This document shows positions 44,989-57,300 of a stretch of 64,000 nt of DNA, piece by piece; the stretch's first letter is position 1, and each line of letters starts with the position of its first letter. The notes beneath the pieces are model-generated. The model was not told the origin of the DNA and did no database searches. It saw nothing but the letters and a program-made list of their open reading frames with translations. This DNA comes from Oscheius sp. JU75 (Eukaryota; Nematoda; Chromadorea; Rhabditida; Rhabditidae): positions 1,054,001 to 1,118,000 of the forward strand of contig JASJZC010000002.1 of NCBI GenBank assembly GCA_037178855.1. The letters are read 5' to 3'. The translations under genes and the position numbers were made by a program.

Positions 44989-46828
44989 TCCTCGGATCTG
45001 AACCAGACTGTCGTGGCAATTAAACTGTCGTGCCAAAGAAGCTCGCGCCTAATTGGCGCCGATTGAAAATGTTTGCGGGGCAGCAAGGAAGACATTGCGG
45101 CTTTGAGGCTAGGTAATTACGAGCGACGGGAACATGAGGCTCAAGTGGGAAAGGATCTGGAAACAAGTCTCTCTGTCTCTCTTACTGTCAGAGGAACAGA
45201 TCTAACTGGGACATCTGACTGTTTGTGTTCCGATCGCACATTAGAAAGTGACTTTCACTGGAGAGGGAAACTGGTAAAGGAATGTCTTCGCCTGTCTGTC
45301 TCTGTCTCTGTCTCTCTCTAAAAAGAACACTAGAACGTAAACTGGTGACTCTTACACAAGTACTACCAGTGTAAAATGACTTGTCTCTGTTCAAGCTACC
45401 CTGCTAACTATACCCTCCAGGCCTCTGTCTACCTTCAAAAAAGGTCTGGAGGTCAGACTGTTCAAAGATAAATGGAAATGTTTGAGATGAATCCCAAAGA
45501 TACCGTATGCCGGTCCCTACAGAGAGATGTAGAGATGGCATGGAAGTGGCATGCCAAGTGTGAAGAAGGGAGATGGCTTTTGTCGGCTCCGCCCCCCTAT
45601 CCTTTTGGCCAAGGGCATAAAAACGTGCGGATTGACATTGGGCCTAAGGAATACGAGGAATTGGTCACTAACTGGTTCCTCTCTGTCTCTCTGTCTGGAA
45701 GAGGAATAAGACAATTCCCGTCTGTTCCCAACTCATTAGTGTGGAAGACAGATCTGCTGCGGAATCTTAATGGTTTCTATGGTTTTTTTCCTTTGGAAAG
45801 GGACAGAGTGACAGAGTAAGAATGAGTCCAGCTACCCGGGGACAGAGTGACAATGGCTTACCTTGTCTCTCTGTCAATTGTCTTGCGATCAAGGTGTTCA
45901 GTTTTGTACTCTTGTCATTTCCTGTAATGACCAGCTCTTATCGGCATACTCTGTCCCTACCTGTCAATGCTACTGTCCAAAACTGTCAGTAGACTTACTG
46001 TACTTTTGGCCCCTAGCCACACGGTTTAATACCTCAGATCATTGGCCAGGTCTGCTTGACCGACTGTCTCATGGAAACTTCCTGACTGTCAAAACTTGCA
46101 GTTGACTCATTCCCTGTCTTTCACATACCTGATATCTTCTGAACCCAGAGTCAAGAGGCAGACTATCAGCTCTCTGGACAGTACTTATAATCGGATATTC
46201 GTTATCGTATTCTAGGCATGCAGAAACCTACTTGCCACCACAATTGCGCGAAAACCCCAAGTTTTAGGCAAACTATGTTTCAAACGGCTTTTTTTTCCAG
46301 CCAAAGATGCTCCTGCGCTCTGTAAACCATGATTATTCACCCTTTTTTGGCGTCATATAGGTATTTACACATGCAGAATTCGAAAATAAGGTCGGAATTA
46401 CGAAAAGAAAACTGAAAACACATGAAAATTCAGTTTTTAATTTAAGTATTAAAATAATTGGTCTTTCGTCGGCGCGCAAATCGTGGCGAGCCTATATCAA
46501 ACTCTGAGTTGGCCTTGGAGGCTTCTCTTTTTAGTGGGAGATCATGAGTCAAGAATCAAGTATGATCAAATGATATTGTCTTGGACAGTTTTCTGCTGAT
46601 CAAGAGGTCCAAAATTATGACTAATAACCATCGTACTATCCTCTCCTTTCCCACCCCTATCATCCTTTTTTCTAGCCTCTTATTTTCGCCACATTTCGTT
46701 TTCTTCGGCTCTCGTACCCGTTAATGGCCACAATCCTTCCCGCGAGTAGCCATTCAGGTAAAAAAAGGGGCATGGATGCGAGAAGGTTAGATTGTACAGC
46801 CTTGACCAGAGGATGAATACAAAAGTTC

Positions 46829-46874
46829 GAGATACTAACCGTACCCAACACTGTCTGACTTGCCAGATCGGACA
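46829..46874 (-). pseudogene. 5S rRNA fragment
   Basis: About 46 bases matching the middle of the 5S gene at 31221-31339: GTCCGATCTGGCAAGTCAGA-type sequence followed by a diverged TTAGTATCTCG on the minus strand. Neither end of the gene is present, so it is a truncated relic, possibly carried by a 5S-derived short element. Confidence 0.65.
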
Positions 46875-47204
46875 GACATTTACACCAACTGCATATTAGC
46901 AGCCTGTAGCTCCTTTTTGCTGTTTCCTGGACTCAGTACTATTTTCCCAGCCTACAATTGTCTCACTTTGTCCTTGGCTTCGCCTTTCCGTATAGAGCCT
47001 CCAGGTCCAAGGCATAATCAGCTATATACACACACCTTTCCCTACGCGACATTTCTCTCGAGGCCCCCTCCTCTTTCTGCAACCTGTTCCCTCGCGTTTT
47101 GCATGCAAATTGGGGGGCTTCCTCTGGACGTAATACTCTCACTCGTTTATTACGCAACCAAAATCTATTTGAAATTTGTCACTGCGTCTGAAGCCGTCTG
47201 CATG

Positions 47205-47272
47205 CGGCCTATTGCTGACACTAAGGATTTGGACGCAATAGACCAGAGGTTCGATCCCGCACGGGGTCAAAT
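47205..47272 (+). repeat. tRNA-derived relic
   Basis: CTATTGCTGACACTAAGGAT then a strong B-box (GAGGTTCGATCCC). Acceptor stem pairing is not evident. Confidence 0.4.
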
Positions 47273-47679
47273 TTTCTCAAGTAATTGAGGAATTGCCATT
47301 GCCGTATAGTAACCTCGTCAGATCCGCATCACCTGTTTAGGCACGATGTTTAGGACTATCCCTAGATCAACAAAGTTTATTTCCGTCTTGGGACTTCAAT
47401 ACTCCAACAATGCGACGCGAAACTTGTAAAATCTGGGAAAAATACAACACTGTTGTCAGCAACAGGAAAAAAATTCCTAACTGGTTTCAACAAGGAAAAG
47501 ATTCAAAAGCGGCGTTTCTGCGCGTAATCGGTTACGGTATGGCGGGAAGTAAAAGAAAAAATTCTAGAGGTTTTGGGTCGGATAAAGGGTATAAAAGAAT
47601 AGGGAATACGGGCTACGTGACAAAGTATCATTTTCCAGAGTTTCCTCCAAACAAAACTACAACCCTTCAAAAAAGCGAG

Positions 47680-47742
47680 TTGGGGTATTGGGAAGAGGCG
47701 TTACTGCGAACCAGATGATCCGGGTTCGATCTCCGTGAATAA
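47680..47742 (+). repeat. tRNA-derived relic
   Basis: TATTGGGAAGAGGCGTTACT followed by CCGGGTTCGATCTCCG. It is closely related in layout to the relic at 22917-22981 in the vhp-1 intron. Confidence 0.45.
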
Positions 47743-48145
47743 TACTTTTTAAAAAGTTATTTTGAGAAGAAAAAGCATGAGAGCAGGTCCCAAGGCGAGA
47801 AATGCACAGGTTTATAGCCCCAAAAGGGTCGAAAAATCCATTCTCGAGCTCTAAAAGCTAGAAAGGAATGATGTAAAAGTTCGTCCGATCTGGCGCGTCA
47901 GACAGCATTGCGATAAGTTAGTATTTGCATTGGATCCTCTCCTGCCTCATAGTGTTATCCGGTCCTAAATCTCTATTTTCTCGCTTTGTTGTAACGTTTA
48001 TTACGCGACCAAACTTTCACAAAAATTAAGGGGAAACCTCGTCTCTGAATATTATTCCACACTATTTGGACCTCACAACGAATCTAGAAATAACAACAAA
48101 AAAGTCATCTAACCATCAAAAATTCGAGCAAAAAGGGCGGGAAAA

Positions 48146-50954
48146 TTACATTCCCTTGTCCTTGAGAAGTTCGGCAGTCGTTTTGTAGGGTTGCGTCAGG
48201 CTGTCGTCAATTGTCACGCCACGAATCCACTGATTTGGGGTGCTGTGGTAGATGTCGGTGTAGAGGGCCTCCGGCGGCACGAGACCGTCGCCAGTAGCAG
48301 ATTTTAGGGCCTCATCGACCTCCTTTCTCACTTCCTGAACATTTTTTTTTTGAATTGATTTGACCCAAAAATGAAAAAAACCTTGTCGATAGCCTTGAGC
48401 TCGTCCTCAGTAGCCAGCTGGCTGGTGATGATGCGATCCTTGAAGCCGGTAATCGGGTCGCGAGTCTTACGGACTTCTTGGATCTCGTCGCGAGTACGGT
48501 AGCTAAAAATTAGAAGTTTTTCACCCTAATTTACAACAAATATTAGAAATTTCGAGGCCGCTTTAGAAAAAGTTCTTGGACAAGAGAAACTGAGGATATG
48601 TTACAATGGGCGAGAGCATTATGACTTTTTTTAGAAGGCTGAGATTTGATAGCCTACCAAAGGATTTGATAACCGCTTCTAGAAACTGAAACCACAACCT
48701 CTCGTAAACTAGGAGATTTTTTAATGATCTGGCCAGTAATAAGGGTTAAAAAAAAGTTACAAATGAACTGTTTTTCAAGGAATGTTAGAAGGTGAATTTG
48801 TTTTCAGCCGACCAAAAATACGCAAAAACGGTTCTCCTTGTCATTCATGAAAAAAAGTCTACAAACCTGGTTCCAGGGTCAGACATCGAGTGTCCATGAT
48901 AGCGGTAGGTGGCCATCTCCATGAAGAGGGGACCCTTGCCCGAATCGCAGTACTCTTTGGACCAGCGGAGAGCCTCACGCACCGCGAGCACGTCCATTCC
49001 GTCGACCCAGATTCCGGGCACGTAGTCGCCACTTAATTTAATACTTTTATAGCAAAAAGAAGGTCAAAATACCGAGTATAGTAGTCAGTTGAGGCTGAGG
49101 ATCGTTCAATGGCAGTTCCCATGCCGAATCCGTTATTCTCGCAGATGAAAATTACCGGGAGATTCCAGAGCTTGGCCATGTTGGCAGCCTCGAAGAGCTG
49201 GCCCTGATTGGCCGCACCGTCTCCATAGAGAGTGAGACAGACATTCTTCTGGTCGCGATACTTCATGGCGAGAGCTACTCCGGCTCCGAGAGGCTGCTGC
49301 GCGCCGACGATTCCATTGCCGCCGAAGAAGTTCTTCGTGTACATGTGCATCGAGCCGCCCTTGCCGTGCACATTGCCGGAGACGCGGCCTAGAATTTGAT
49401 GTTGCTGTTTTTGCATGTAATTTTCCGTCAAAACTGTCAGCAATCAGCTCAAAACTTTTTTTAACTACTGCAAAATCTCGTATTGAGTTTAACACGCCGT
49501 GTAATACATTGTTTTTGATCTCGGATCTAAGAGGGTTTAGCATGGCAAATCTTTAGCTGATAGTGGCAAATCTTTGGATTAACGTTTACCCTAAACAAAA
49601 CTGACGTTTATGAGCTTTTAATTAGCTTTTCAGGGTTCAGGATAACAAAATTGCGCGAGCCAGCCTCATAGAAATCTCAAGATTACATACCAATAAATAT
49701 GCATACCTCCCTTTTTTCTACAAAATTTACATCTTACCGTGAGCAGTAATACCTAACATTATCCGCTTTTTAAACCAACCAGTTTTCCCATTTCTTCCCC
49801 TATACTTTTTCAATTTCCGCGCCATTTCTTACTTAATACGATCTTCCCCAAAACAACATTACACCCCGAAGATTATTGTCACACATCTCGTATGTGTGTT
49901 GCGGTATCCTCAAAAACTCGTCCGCTATGAAATATGACGAGGGCTGGAGAGATCTCCGAGGTGCGATAAGCGAGTAGAGGAACGGGGATAACATCAAAGC
50001 AGACCAACTAGCTCAGACTGTGTTTTCAAATTAAGCATGGATTTATGGGGGTGTAACGTAAATTTAATGAGGACTTATTAAGGGAAACTAACCAGTAAGT
50101 TCGGCGAGGACTTCGACGACAGTGGATCCGAGCAGCCAGGTCCATCCGTGGCAGCGGTAGGCAGTGATGACGGCATCGCCGTCAGTCATCGCGGCCTTCA
50201 TACCGACGGCACAGGCTTCCTGGCCGGAGTAGAGATGACAGAAGCCGCGAATCTTCTTCTCCTTGTACAGATTGCCGGCAGCAGATTCCATGCGGCGGAT
50301 CATCTGGAAATTGATTCTTTGAATGTACTTGGCTATAAATCTTGTGATTTCTAGCCTCAGGAAAGCTATTTTAGTGAAAGTTTGCCACCGGTAACAGCTT
50401 CATAAAACCGGGTATTCTCGAGCTTCATTAGCTTCCCCTTATTGGGCGAATACCGCGGACTTCAATTCGTCACGAATCAGCATGATTCCATACCATTATT
50501 CAACATTCGTCTATCATTTGGTAGCAAAAATTTTCAACTTGACCAGAGACTTCTCAATACATCAACAATCCAATAATTGAGCCGTATTCTAGACAGTTAC
50601 AGTTGCGAACAAAAAAATAGCAGGAATTTTTGCAAAGTTCGGTAGAGCGGTGTAATAGCTCGAAATTTCGTTCCAAAAGCATCAATTTACCAGTTTTTCG
50701 AACCCACCCCTACGAACACCTACCTGCATCTGCTTGTAGTAGTCCAGAGCATCCTGTTTCGTCAGGGAGACCTGCGTCGTCGGTCCGTTGTCCAACTTGT
50801 GCAGCTTGTAGCCCTTCGTGTGGAAGGTCACATCACTAGCGAAGCGCTTCTGCGAAGCCACAGCGGCCGACATGGCCGGGACCGGGGCCTAAAATGTTAA
50901 ATTTCCAGGTTGGAAAAGTATAAATACCCTAAGAGTCTTGGCCAACAGCGACAT
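48146..50954 (-). CDS. pdha-1: Pyruvate dehydrogenase E1 component, alpha subunit
   Basis: Mitochondrial matrix enzyme: thiamine-pyrophosphate-dependent decarboxylation of pyruvate, with the E1 beta subunit, feeding acetyl-CoA to the citric acid cycle. Exons: 50954-50928, 50888-50724, 50303-50093, 49388-49073, 49031-48867, 48502-48382, 48334-48146; 397 residues, the usual length. A short Arg/Ala-rich mitochondrial presequence (MSLLAKTLR...) is followed by the conserved fold. YRCHGW and [20 protein letters not shown] are typical. The TPP/Mg motif runs from GDG (190-192) to NN (219-220), exactly 30 residues apart. [14 protein letters not shown] keeps the two kinase-controlled serines (S288, S295), so inhibition by PDH kinase is expected. 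The 1.0 kb start-to-exon introns are plain AT-rich DNA. It lies 379 bases downstream of ufd-2 on the same strand, as recalled for C. elegans T05H10.6 and T05H10.5. Confidence 0.97.
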
Positions 50955-51333
50955 GCTTCCTGGGAGTTCTTTCCTAACGAGGTAACCCTGCAGAAACTTG
51001 GTTAAATTCTGATTATAAGGCTTCAAAACAGCCTGGATGCGGGCCATCCATCGAAGAAAAAAGGCCTCCATACATGGGTAGTAAACTGCCTAAAAAAAGG
51101 TATTTAAGCCGTTTTAACGGTCAAAAATGAAGAGAAAACAAGGAATTTAAAAACACTTTGTTACCGGTACAAAAGAGGGGGCAAACCGATGAATATATAC
51201 AGAAAATGACACGACGAAACTGAAAAAGAGGTTTCGGGAGGGGGTATAGGAACTAGAGACAGAGAGAGAGAGACTAGTTAAACCGTATCAAATAGCCCGT
51301 TATATAGGCAAAAAAGCAAGTAGGAGAGGCGAC
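50955..51333. other. Spacer between ufd-2 and pdha-1
   Basis: 379 bases between two same-strand genes. An acceptor-like TTTCTGCAG ends at about 50986 on the minus strand, ahead of the pdha-1 ATG. No clear AATAAA for ufd-2 was found. Operon co-transcription is possible but not well supported. Confidence 0.35.
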
Positions 51334-54300
51334 TTATTTGCGGAGTTTTTCGTCCTTCCAGGCCAGGATCTGGGCCTTGAGCTCGGGCACTGAAAATGGG
51401 GGTGGTTAGAAGGTGAAAGAGGTTAAAGTGGTGATTTTAAAGAAATTTAGGTAACTGCTGTGAAAGAATGAAATTTTAGGCTGAAATCAATACGCTCTAC
51501 GTAGGAGCTGCTCGTAGTGGCGGCGGGAGGCAAACAGATGTCTAGCGCGCGTTTTGAACTTGAAGAGACTTCCGTTCTGACACTTTCTGATGAACCTAAG
51601 TGAGATTTGAGTTCATTTCTATGAGGTTTTTTTTCGTTGGCAGTTTGGAAATTGTCGCGATTTAAAGCGAGCAAGTAGGAGAGACGACTTACTGCTTGCA
51701 CCTGATCTCTGTGCAAGTGCTCCTGGTATCCCTTTTACTGGCAAATTCAGCGCGATCTTGGCCCACATGTCTCAGTCGGTTAGCGCTCTGACTACAAATC
51801 AAAAACGCCTGAAGTCTCGATTCCCGCATGTGTTAGACCTTGTATCCTTTCAATTGCACGCCGAATTTAACGGGAGATTGGTATACGCAGAATGGAATGG
51901 AATGTAATAATTAGATGAAGAAAGAAAATAACATAGTATACAAAAAAAAAATAGATTCAGAACATTCTATTCAATTTTTAAGATTTTTTCAATAAAGAGA
52001 TATAAATAATTTTTCTTGTCGTTTATAACTGCATTATGCTCCTAGAAGCGATCACGAGAAGGAGAGGATCGGTAAAAATGACCTTTTTTTCCATAGAAAT
52101 ACTCCTCGACTACAGTAGTGAAAGCTCGCAAAAGAGTTACTATCCTTCCCCTCATTTTATATCAAAAAGTGATGGTCAGTCTGAGGGGGGAACTGAGCTC
52201 TGAACAGTTTACACTAAGCGTAACTCTCACGATTATTAGCGACTTTTCACAACAAAAATGTGCCGAAAAGGACGACTTCGGTGGCCGAAATATAGCCTCT
52301 TTTCTTTTTATCTTTCGTGCAAGATTCATGCCGAAAAGTTAGCCATTCTTATCTCTGCTTGAAGTCAACAAAACGATAGCAAATTCAATAATTTTTTTAA
52401 GTGCTTCAAAAAACTCACGACTAACGAGTTCGTCCTGCTTTAGCGGAGCTCTGTTGAAAGGATTCGTCTCACTGGAGAGAAGATGCCTTACAATGTGCTT
52501 TCTGTCCATGATGTGGCCGGAGGGGAGCTGAACCGGGTCCAGCATCAAAGTGGCCATCACCGGGTCTAAAATTTACTATTTTATGTTAATAAAAACCATT
52601 AAAAAGCACCTTTAAACTCCTCGGGAGCATCATCCAGCTCGAGATCCTCCTCCTCCTGGGCCTTCTTCCTGTAGATTCTCTCCGCGTCCTCTGCGAGACA
52701 CTTGAATCGTTCCAACTGGCTCATCGCGATGATTTTAGCCTCATCCAGCTTGTCCGTGATCTCTTGCATCTTCTCCGGCGTGTAGGAGCGCTCATCGGAG
52801 GCCATGTAGGCTGCAAATTGGGGGACTGTGGACAGATTGAGGTAGACGGTCACGACCTGCTCGGCAAGCTTCTTCGGCTCCCATTTGAAGCGTCTCGGGT
52901 CGCGAACCTGGAAGAAAACGAGTGAATATGTATAGACAAGTCCTTAATTTTCAGAAGAAAGGGCATGTGAAGGGATCACAAGGTTAGAATTTGACACATT
53001 TCCCAGATTTTTAGCTCCCAAAGAGGCGATTGCTAATTTTGTTGCATGAAAAAGAATGTTTATCTTCAAGAATCGAGCCGAGATCGTGCAGATCGCATTC
53101 CGCACTCTTACCGACTGCGCCAAAATGACAGACTGAAGAGAGAAGCGGTCGGTAAGAGCGTCGATCACGATCTGTAAGATATGGATTTTATTCCTATGGC
53201 TGAAAAACTTTTCGAGAAGGGGTAAGGAAAAGGTTCCCAAATTGAGAATTGGACAGGTTTGCAAGATTCTTAGCCCTAAATGGGCGATAGACAGTTCTGT
53301 AAACTGCAAAAAGTGCCTTACTTTAAGCTCGGTGCACTTTTTGCCACACAACTGCTGCAAGTTGTGATTGAGCATCGAGGCGAGACGATCTCCAAGCACG
53401 TCGGTCGTGAAGGCCCGCGGCGCATCCCTGGTCAAAAAGCCCAGAAGGCGAAGGGTGTCCTTTGCGTACTCGAGCCAATTGTAGACGTTACGCTTGGCCT
53501 CCTCGAGCTGTCCCCGTTTGCCGTCCTGTTCCTCTCGCCCCAGGGCAGCCCATTCCTCCTTTCTCTCCATCAGACTCTCGACATCGTGAATCTGCTTCAG
53601 TCCGACGAGACTCTCGTCCAGGAGGAAGGTGGCGTCGTTGATGATCATGTTGATGAAGCGCACAAAGTCCGAGGTGATTTGGCTGGAAGATAGGGCATGA
53701 AAAGTAACAAAATGACATGAAATGATTGGCCGAATCGTGTCAAGTTCTGTCAGTTCATACTGTATTTTGCTAGGGAAAATGTGACAATATGACACAAGAG
53801 TAGGGCTAAAATGGGCAGAGAACAGGATGACATGAATTGACAGTATAAACTGACATAGCTTGACAGAGCAATGTACGTGAGTTCGAGAGACTGAACGACG
53901 TGAAAATTCTGTCAATTGACAGCCACGAGTGACATAAACAGAAAGGAAAGAATGACCTAATTTGATACAACATTGGAGACACTAATTGAGATAGGTAGCA
54001 GCAATAAAGAAATGAAACCTACTTGGCTTCGTGAACAATAATGGCCTTGTAGTTGCTATTGTCCCAGAGAATCTGCAGAATGTACTGAATACTCCGTCGT
54101 ATTGTGAACTTCGTGTAGAAGTCGGTCGCGGCCTCCGCTTCCGAATAGAACTTGATAATGTTCGGGACGAAGTACATGTTGGCTTGAGGACTGTTGATCA
54201 GCTGGTTCCAGAGTCCTGGCATCTGGGTTATCGAGTAGAAAATGTCGATTATCTGGAATTTGAAGAGAGTTATGAAAAGTTCCAAAAACGAGATTGTGTC

Positions 54301-57300
54301 TGGCAGGAAACTGGGAGACTTTTCCATAATTTCCCCACAAAATAACCGCACTTTTATGCTTATCATACACCGATATGTGATATCCCTAATTCCCTGCACC
54401 TTTGCCACATCTTTTCAACAGGAATTTCACATTTTAGAGCCGTAAGAAACCACTATCTACGTGTAAAATTCCAAATGGCAGCTAACAAACTGCAAAGATC
54501 AGATATTTGCAGCTGACGCATCCAGTCTGACAGCTCTTTCTGTTTGCAGCAACCAAAAAGTACTTAAATCCTCACCTTCGACACGAGATACTGCTTATGG
54601 AAGTAGTTGCTCCTACAGAAGATAGTCAAGACCTGATCGGGCCACTGGTTGACACTCTGCATGACGATCTGGCTCCTGTAGCGCAACACGTAGGAGACAA
54701 AGTCGAGGACGTCCTCCACGTAGATTTCCGGGTAGGCCGAGAAGATCATCGAAGGCTCCTGGGGTAGCTGACGCGTCGAGACACTGAATTTTAGGGTTAA
54801 AATTCGTCACAAAAACGAGGTAACTAGTCCGGAGAGGCCGCCGAAAGGACCAGGGCGAGCTGTTTCGTCGAGAATTCGAGCCCCATCGTGATGAAGGTCT
54901 CGTCGGAGATTAGACAGGCGTATGCCATGAGAGTACAGGTCATTCTCGTCGCGGATTTCTGCTTTTCAGCCAGCTCGTGCCGTAGATTCTTGAGCTCGAA
55001 TTCTTCCATATGTGATCGTGTCCTCTGGGCCTCTCGAGCAGCAATCTGGCCCTTGATCTCCTTAATTTTATGGTTATAGTAGCGTCTTTAAAATTATAGA
55101 ACCTCGCAATTCTTGCGGATACTGTTGATGTGATGCTTGATGTCGCTCATGCTGTTGACGAGGGACTGTAAGGCGATGTTCTGGCACTGCATGGTGAGGA
55201 AGAAGCACTCGGTCGTGAATTTCTCGTCGGAGGTCGAGTTGGCTGAAAAAGAAAATATTAGCCTATTTTCATTGATGGGTTTCATAGTGGGACCGAGATC
55301 AACCAGACGGTAAAGGTTAAATTTTTTTTTCGAAATTTGTGAGCGAAAGTTACTAATTCAAAAGGTTTGTAGATTAAGAATTGGACAGAATCCAGTCTAC
55401 GTTCAAGCCGAAGGAAAAGTAACTCTTAACACAAATTAAAGCCTAAGTGTAAATCCAAATACAACTTCAACCACGTGATACCTAAAATCCTCAGAGAATT
55501 TAGAGTCAAACTTTCATTAGCTCCGAAGACGGAAAACTGCTAAAGCGGACAAACTTTTCGGCTTCGAAAAAAAACGAGTTCAAAGTATTCCAAAAAGTCG
55601 CTTCGCTCAAAACTCACCAAAAGTGCCAGCAAATTCCTGCGCCTGCTGTGCATCCATCCGGATCCTCGTCTTCTCCACAATGTCCACGCGGGTCTTCGGC
55701 ATGAACGGATAGCTAATGTTGACTTTATCAATTGTGATCTTGCTCGACAGCTCGTACATCAGCCACATGAAGTTGATGGTGAACATGTGCGAGGCCAGCT
55801 TGCTGAAGTCGGCCTTAAAATGGTACATTTTTAGGGTATTAGGGCCAGAAATTACATGCAACTGGCTCCTTTTGGCGTTCCTCTTGATGACCTCGGCCAG
55901 ATAGTCGAGCGTTCTCGATCTGGAGCCCGGATTGACCAGGAGCTGATGAACAATCTGGCCACAGAGGCCCCGGATAGTGGCAAATCTGTGCCTGTAGGCC
56001 TGAAAGTGGAGCTCCTGCTCGTGCTGGTCCGTGATGCTTTCCGGGAAGTACCTCGTCGAGCCTCGTCCCTATTTTTTTATACAATTTTTAGTAAAATGAA
56101 AACTAACCACGCCGTCGTCAATTCCAATCCCGTAGCCAATGAAGCGGCCCAGATAGGAAAGGGAGGCAATTTCACGACCCGGGGTCTTCTCGTCACGGAT
56201 TTCGGGGATGAAGTCCTTGCGATTGATTAGCTGGAAAATATGATGGTTATGGTCGTTTCTGCCAGGAAAATGCATGCCGTGCAGTTTAAACCGCTTTCTT
56301 GAACATACGGAGAATTATGAGGAAAAAAAGGCGGCAAATCTCTGTCAGCATGTGGTTATTTGACCAGGTTGTTTCAGAGCAGATCTCATGCTTTGAGTTT
56401 GGCGTTTTTTGCATCGAAAAAGATTTAAAAGATAGCGTTTTACACGGGAAACAATCTAGATAACAAGTATTACACGGACACGAACTAGCGAAACTCTAAT
56501 TCAAGGCATCAATTTTATGTGTTTCTCGACAACTTTGCGTGAAAAACACAGATTGATAGAACAAACTATTCAAGATTCTATGGAATTTTAAATTTGTCGA
56601 TCACTAGTTTAGGCCTTCGGAAAAATGTGCGTTCTGCCAGTCAAGACAGCCCAAATTTAAGAAGTGCCCAACAAAAATGGGGATGACTTGAATTGGTGAG
56701 TACAATCAGCGAGCAGTATTGAGTATCGGAGCAAATTTTGGGTTCTGCAGTGGCTTGAACGAGCCTTTCGGGTGACTTTCCAAACAGTACACTGATGATC
56801 GAATAGGAAAGTGTAAGGACTAGATCTCGTCCAACGGCCAATACTGATGCCATGAACCTAGCAGTATCCCTTACCAAATCACAGATGGGACGCCTATTCT
56901 CCGTTGACAGCTTGATCTGGAGCAGACGCAGTAGACATTTGTAGGCATGCAGCAGAGTCGCGTCCTGGTTCGTGGCCATGGCCTGACCGATCATGGCCTC
57001 CGTCTGCATGGTCAGAATTGGGTTGAAGACCTATAAATTACACTAAATTCAAAATTTTTAGGCATATAAACTACCTCTCCAAGTGCCTCGTCTCCTTGGA
57101 GATGTGCTGCCTCGATCAGAGCCAGGAGAAAGTTATCTGTGACCGTGTCGTAGTAAATGCGCTTCAGAAGCGCCATCCTGGCCAAACTGCCTCTGGTCTT
57201 TGGCATCAGGCCGCGGAGGAAGGCCACGGCGACGCTGGCCACCGTCTGGGTCGCAATATCGCCAACTTCTTGTTCCGCCACGTTTGTGGAGCCGGCTCGA

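Larger units (their letters stand above)
44989..48145. other. Intergenic region between ShK gene and pdha-1
   Basis: Upstream flank of the ShK gene, then a transition from microsatellite-rich to microsatellite-poor DNA. It contains TCTCTG runs (45165-45180, 45290-45320, 45680-45700), two AP-1 heptamers (46103, 46545), a 5S rRNA fragment and two tRNA-like relics. No supportable gene. Confidence 0.5.

Noticed and set aside
47410..47718. A 102-codon plus-strand frame
   Set aside because: No recognisable motif; its end overlaps a tRNA-like relic and no splice partner is visible.
51447..51716. An 89-codon minus-strand frame in the last ufd-2 intron
   Set aside because: No splice junctions in phase with the U-box exons and no recognisable motif.
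53112..53171. A 20-codon exon in ufd-2
   Set aside because: It interrupts the conserved ELK-VRDP segment and overlaps a tRNA-like relic; the model without it keeps the frame.
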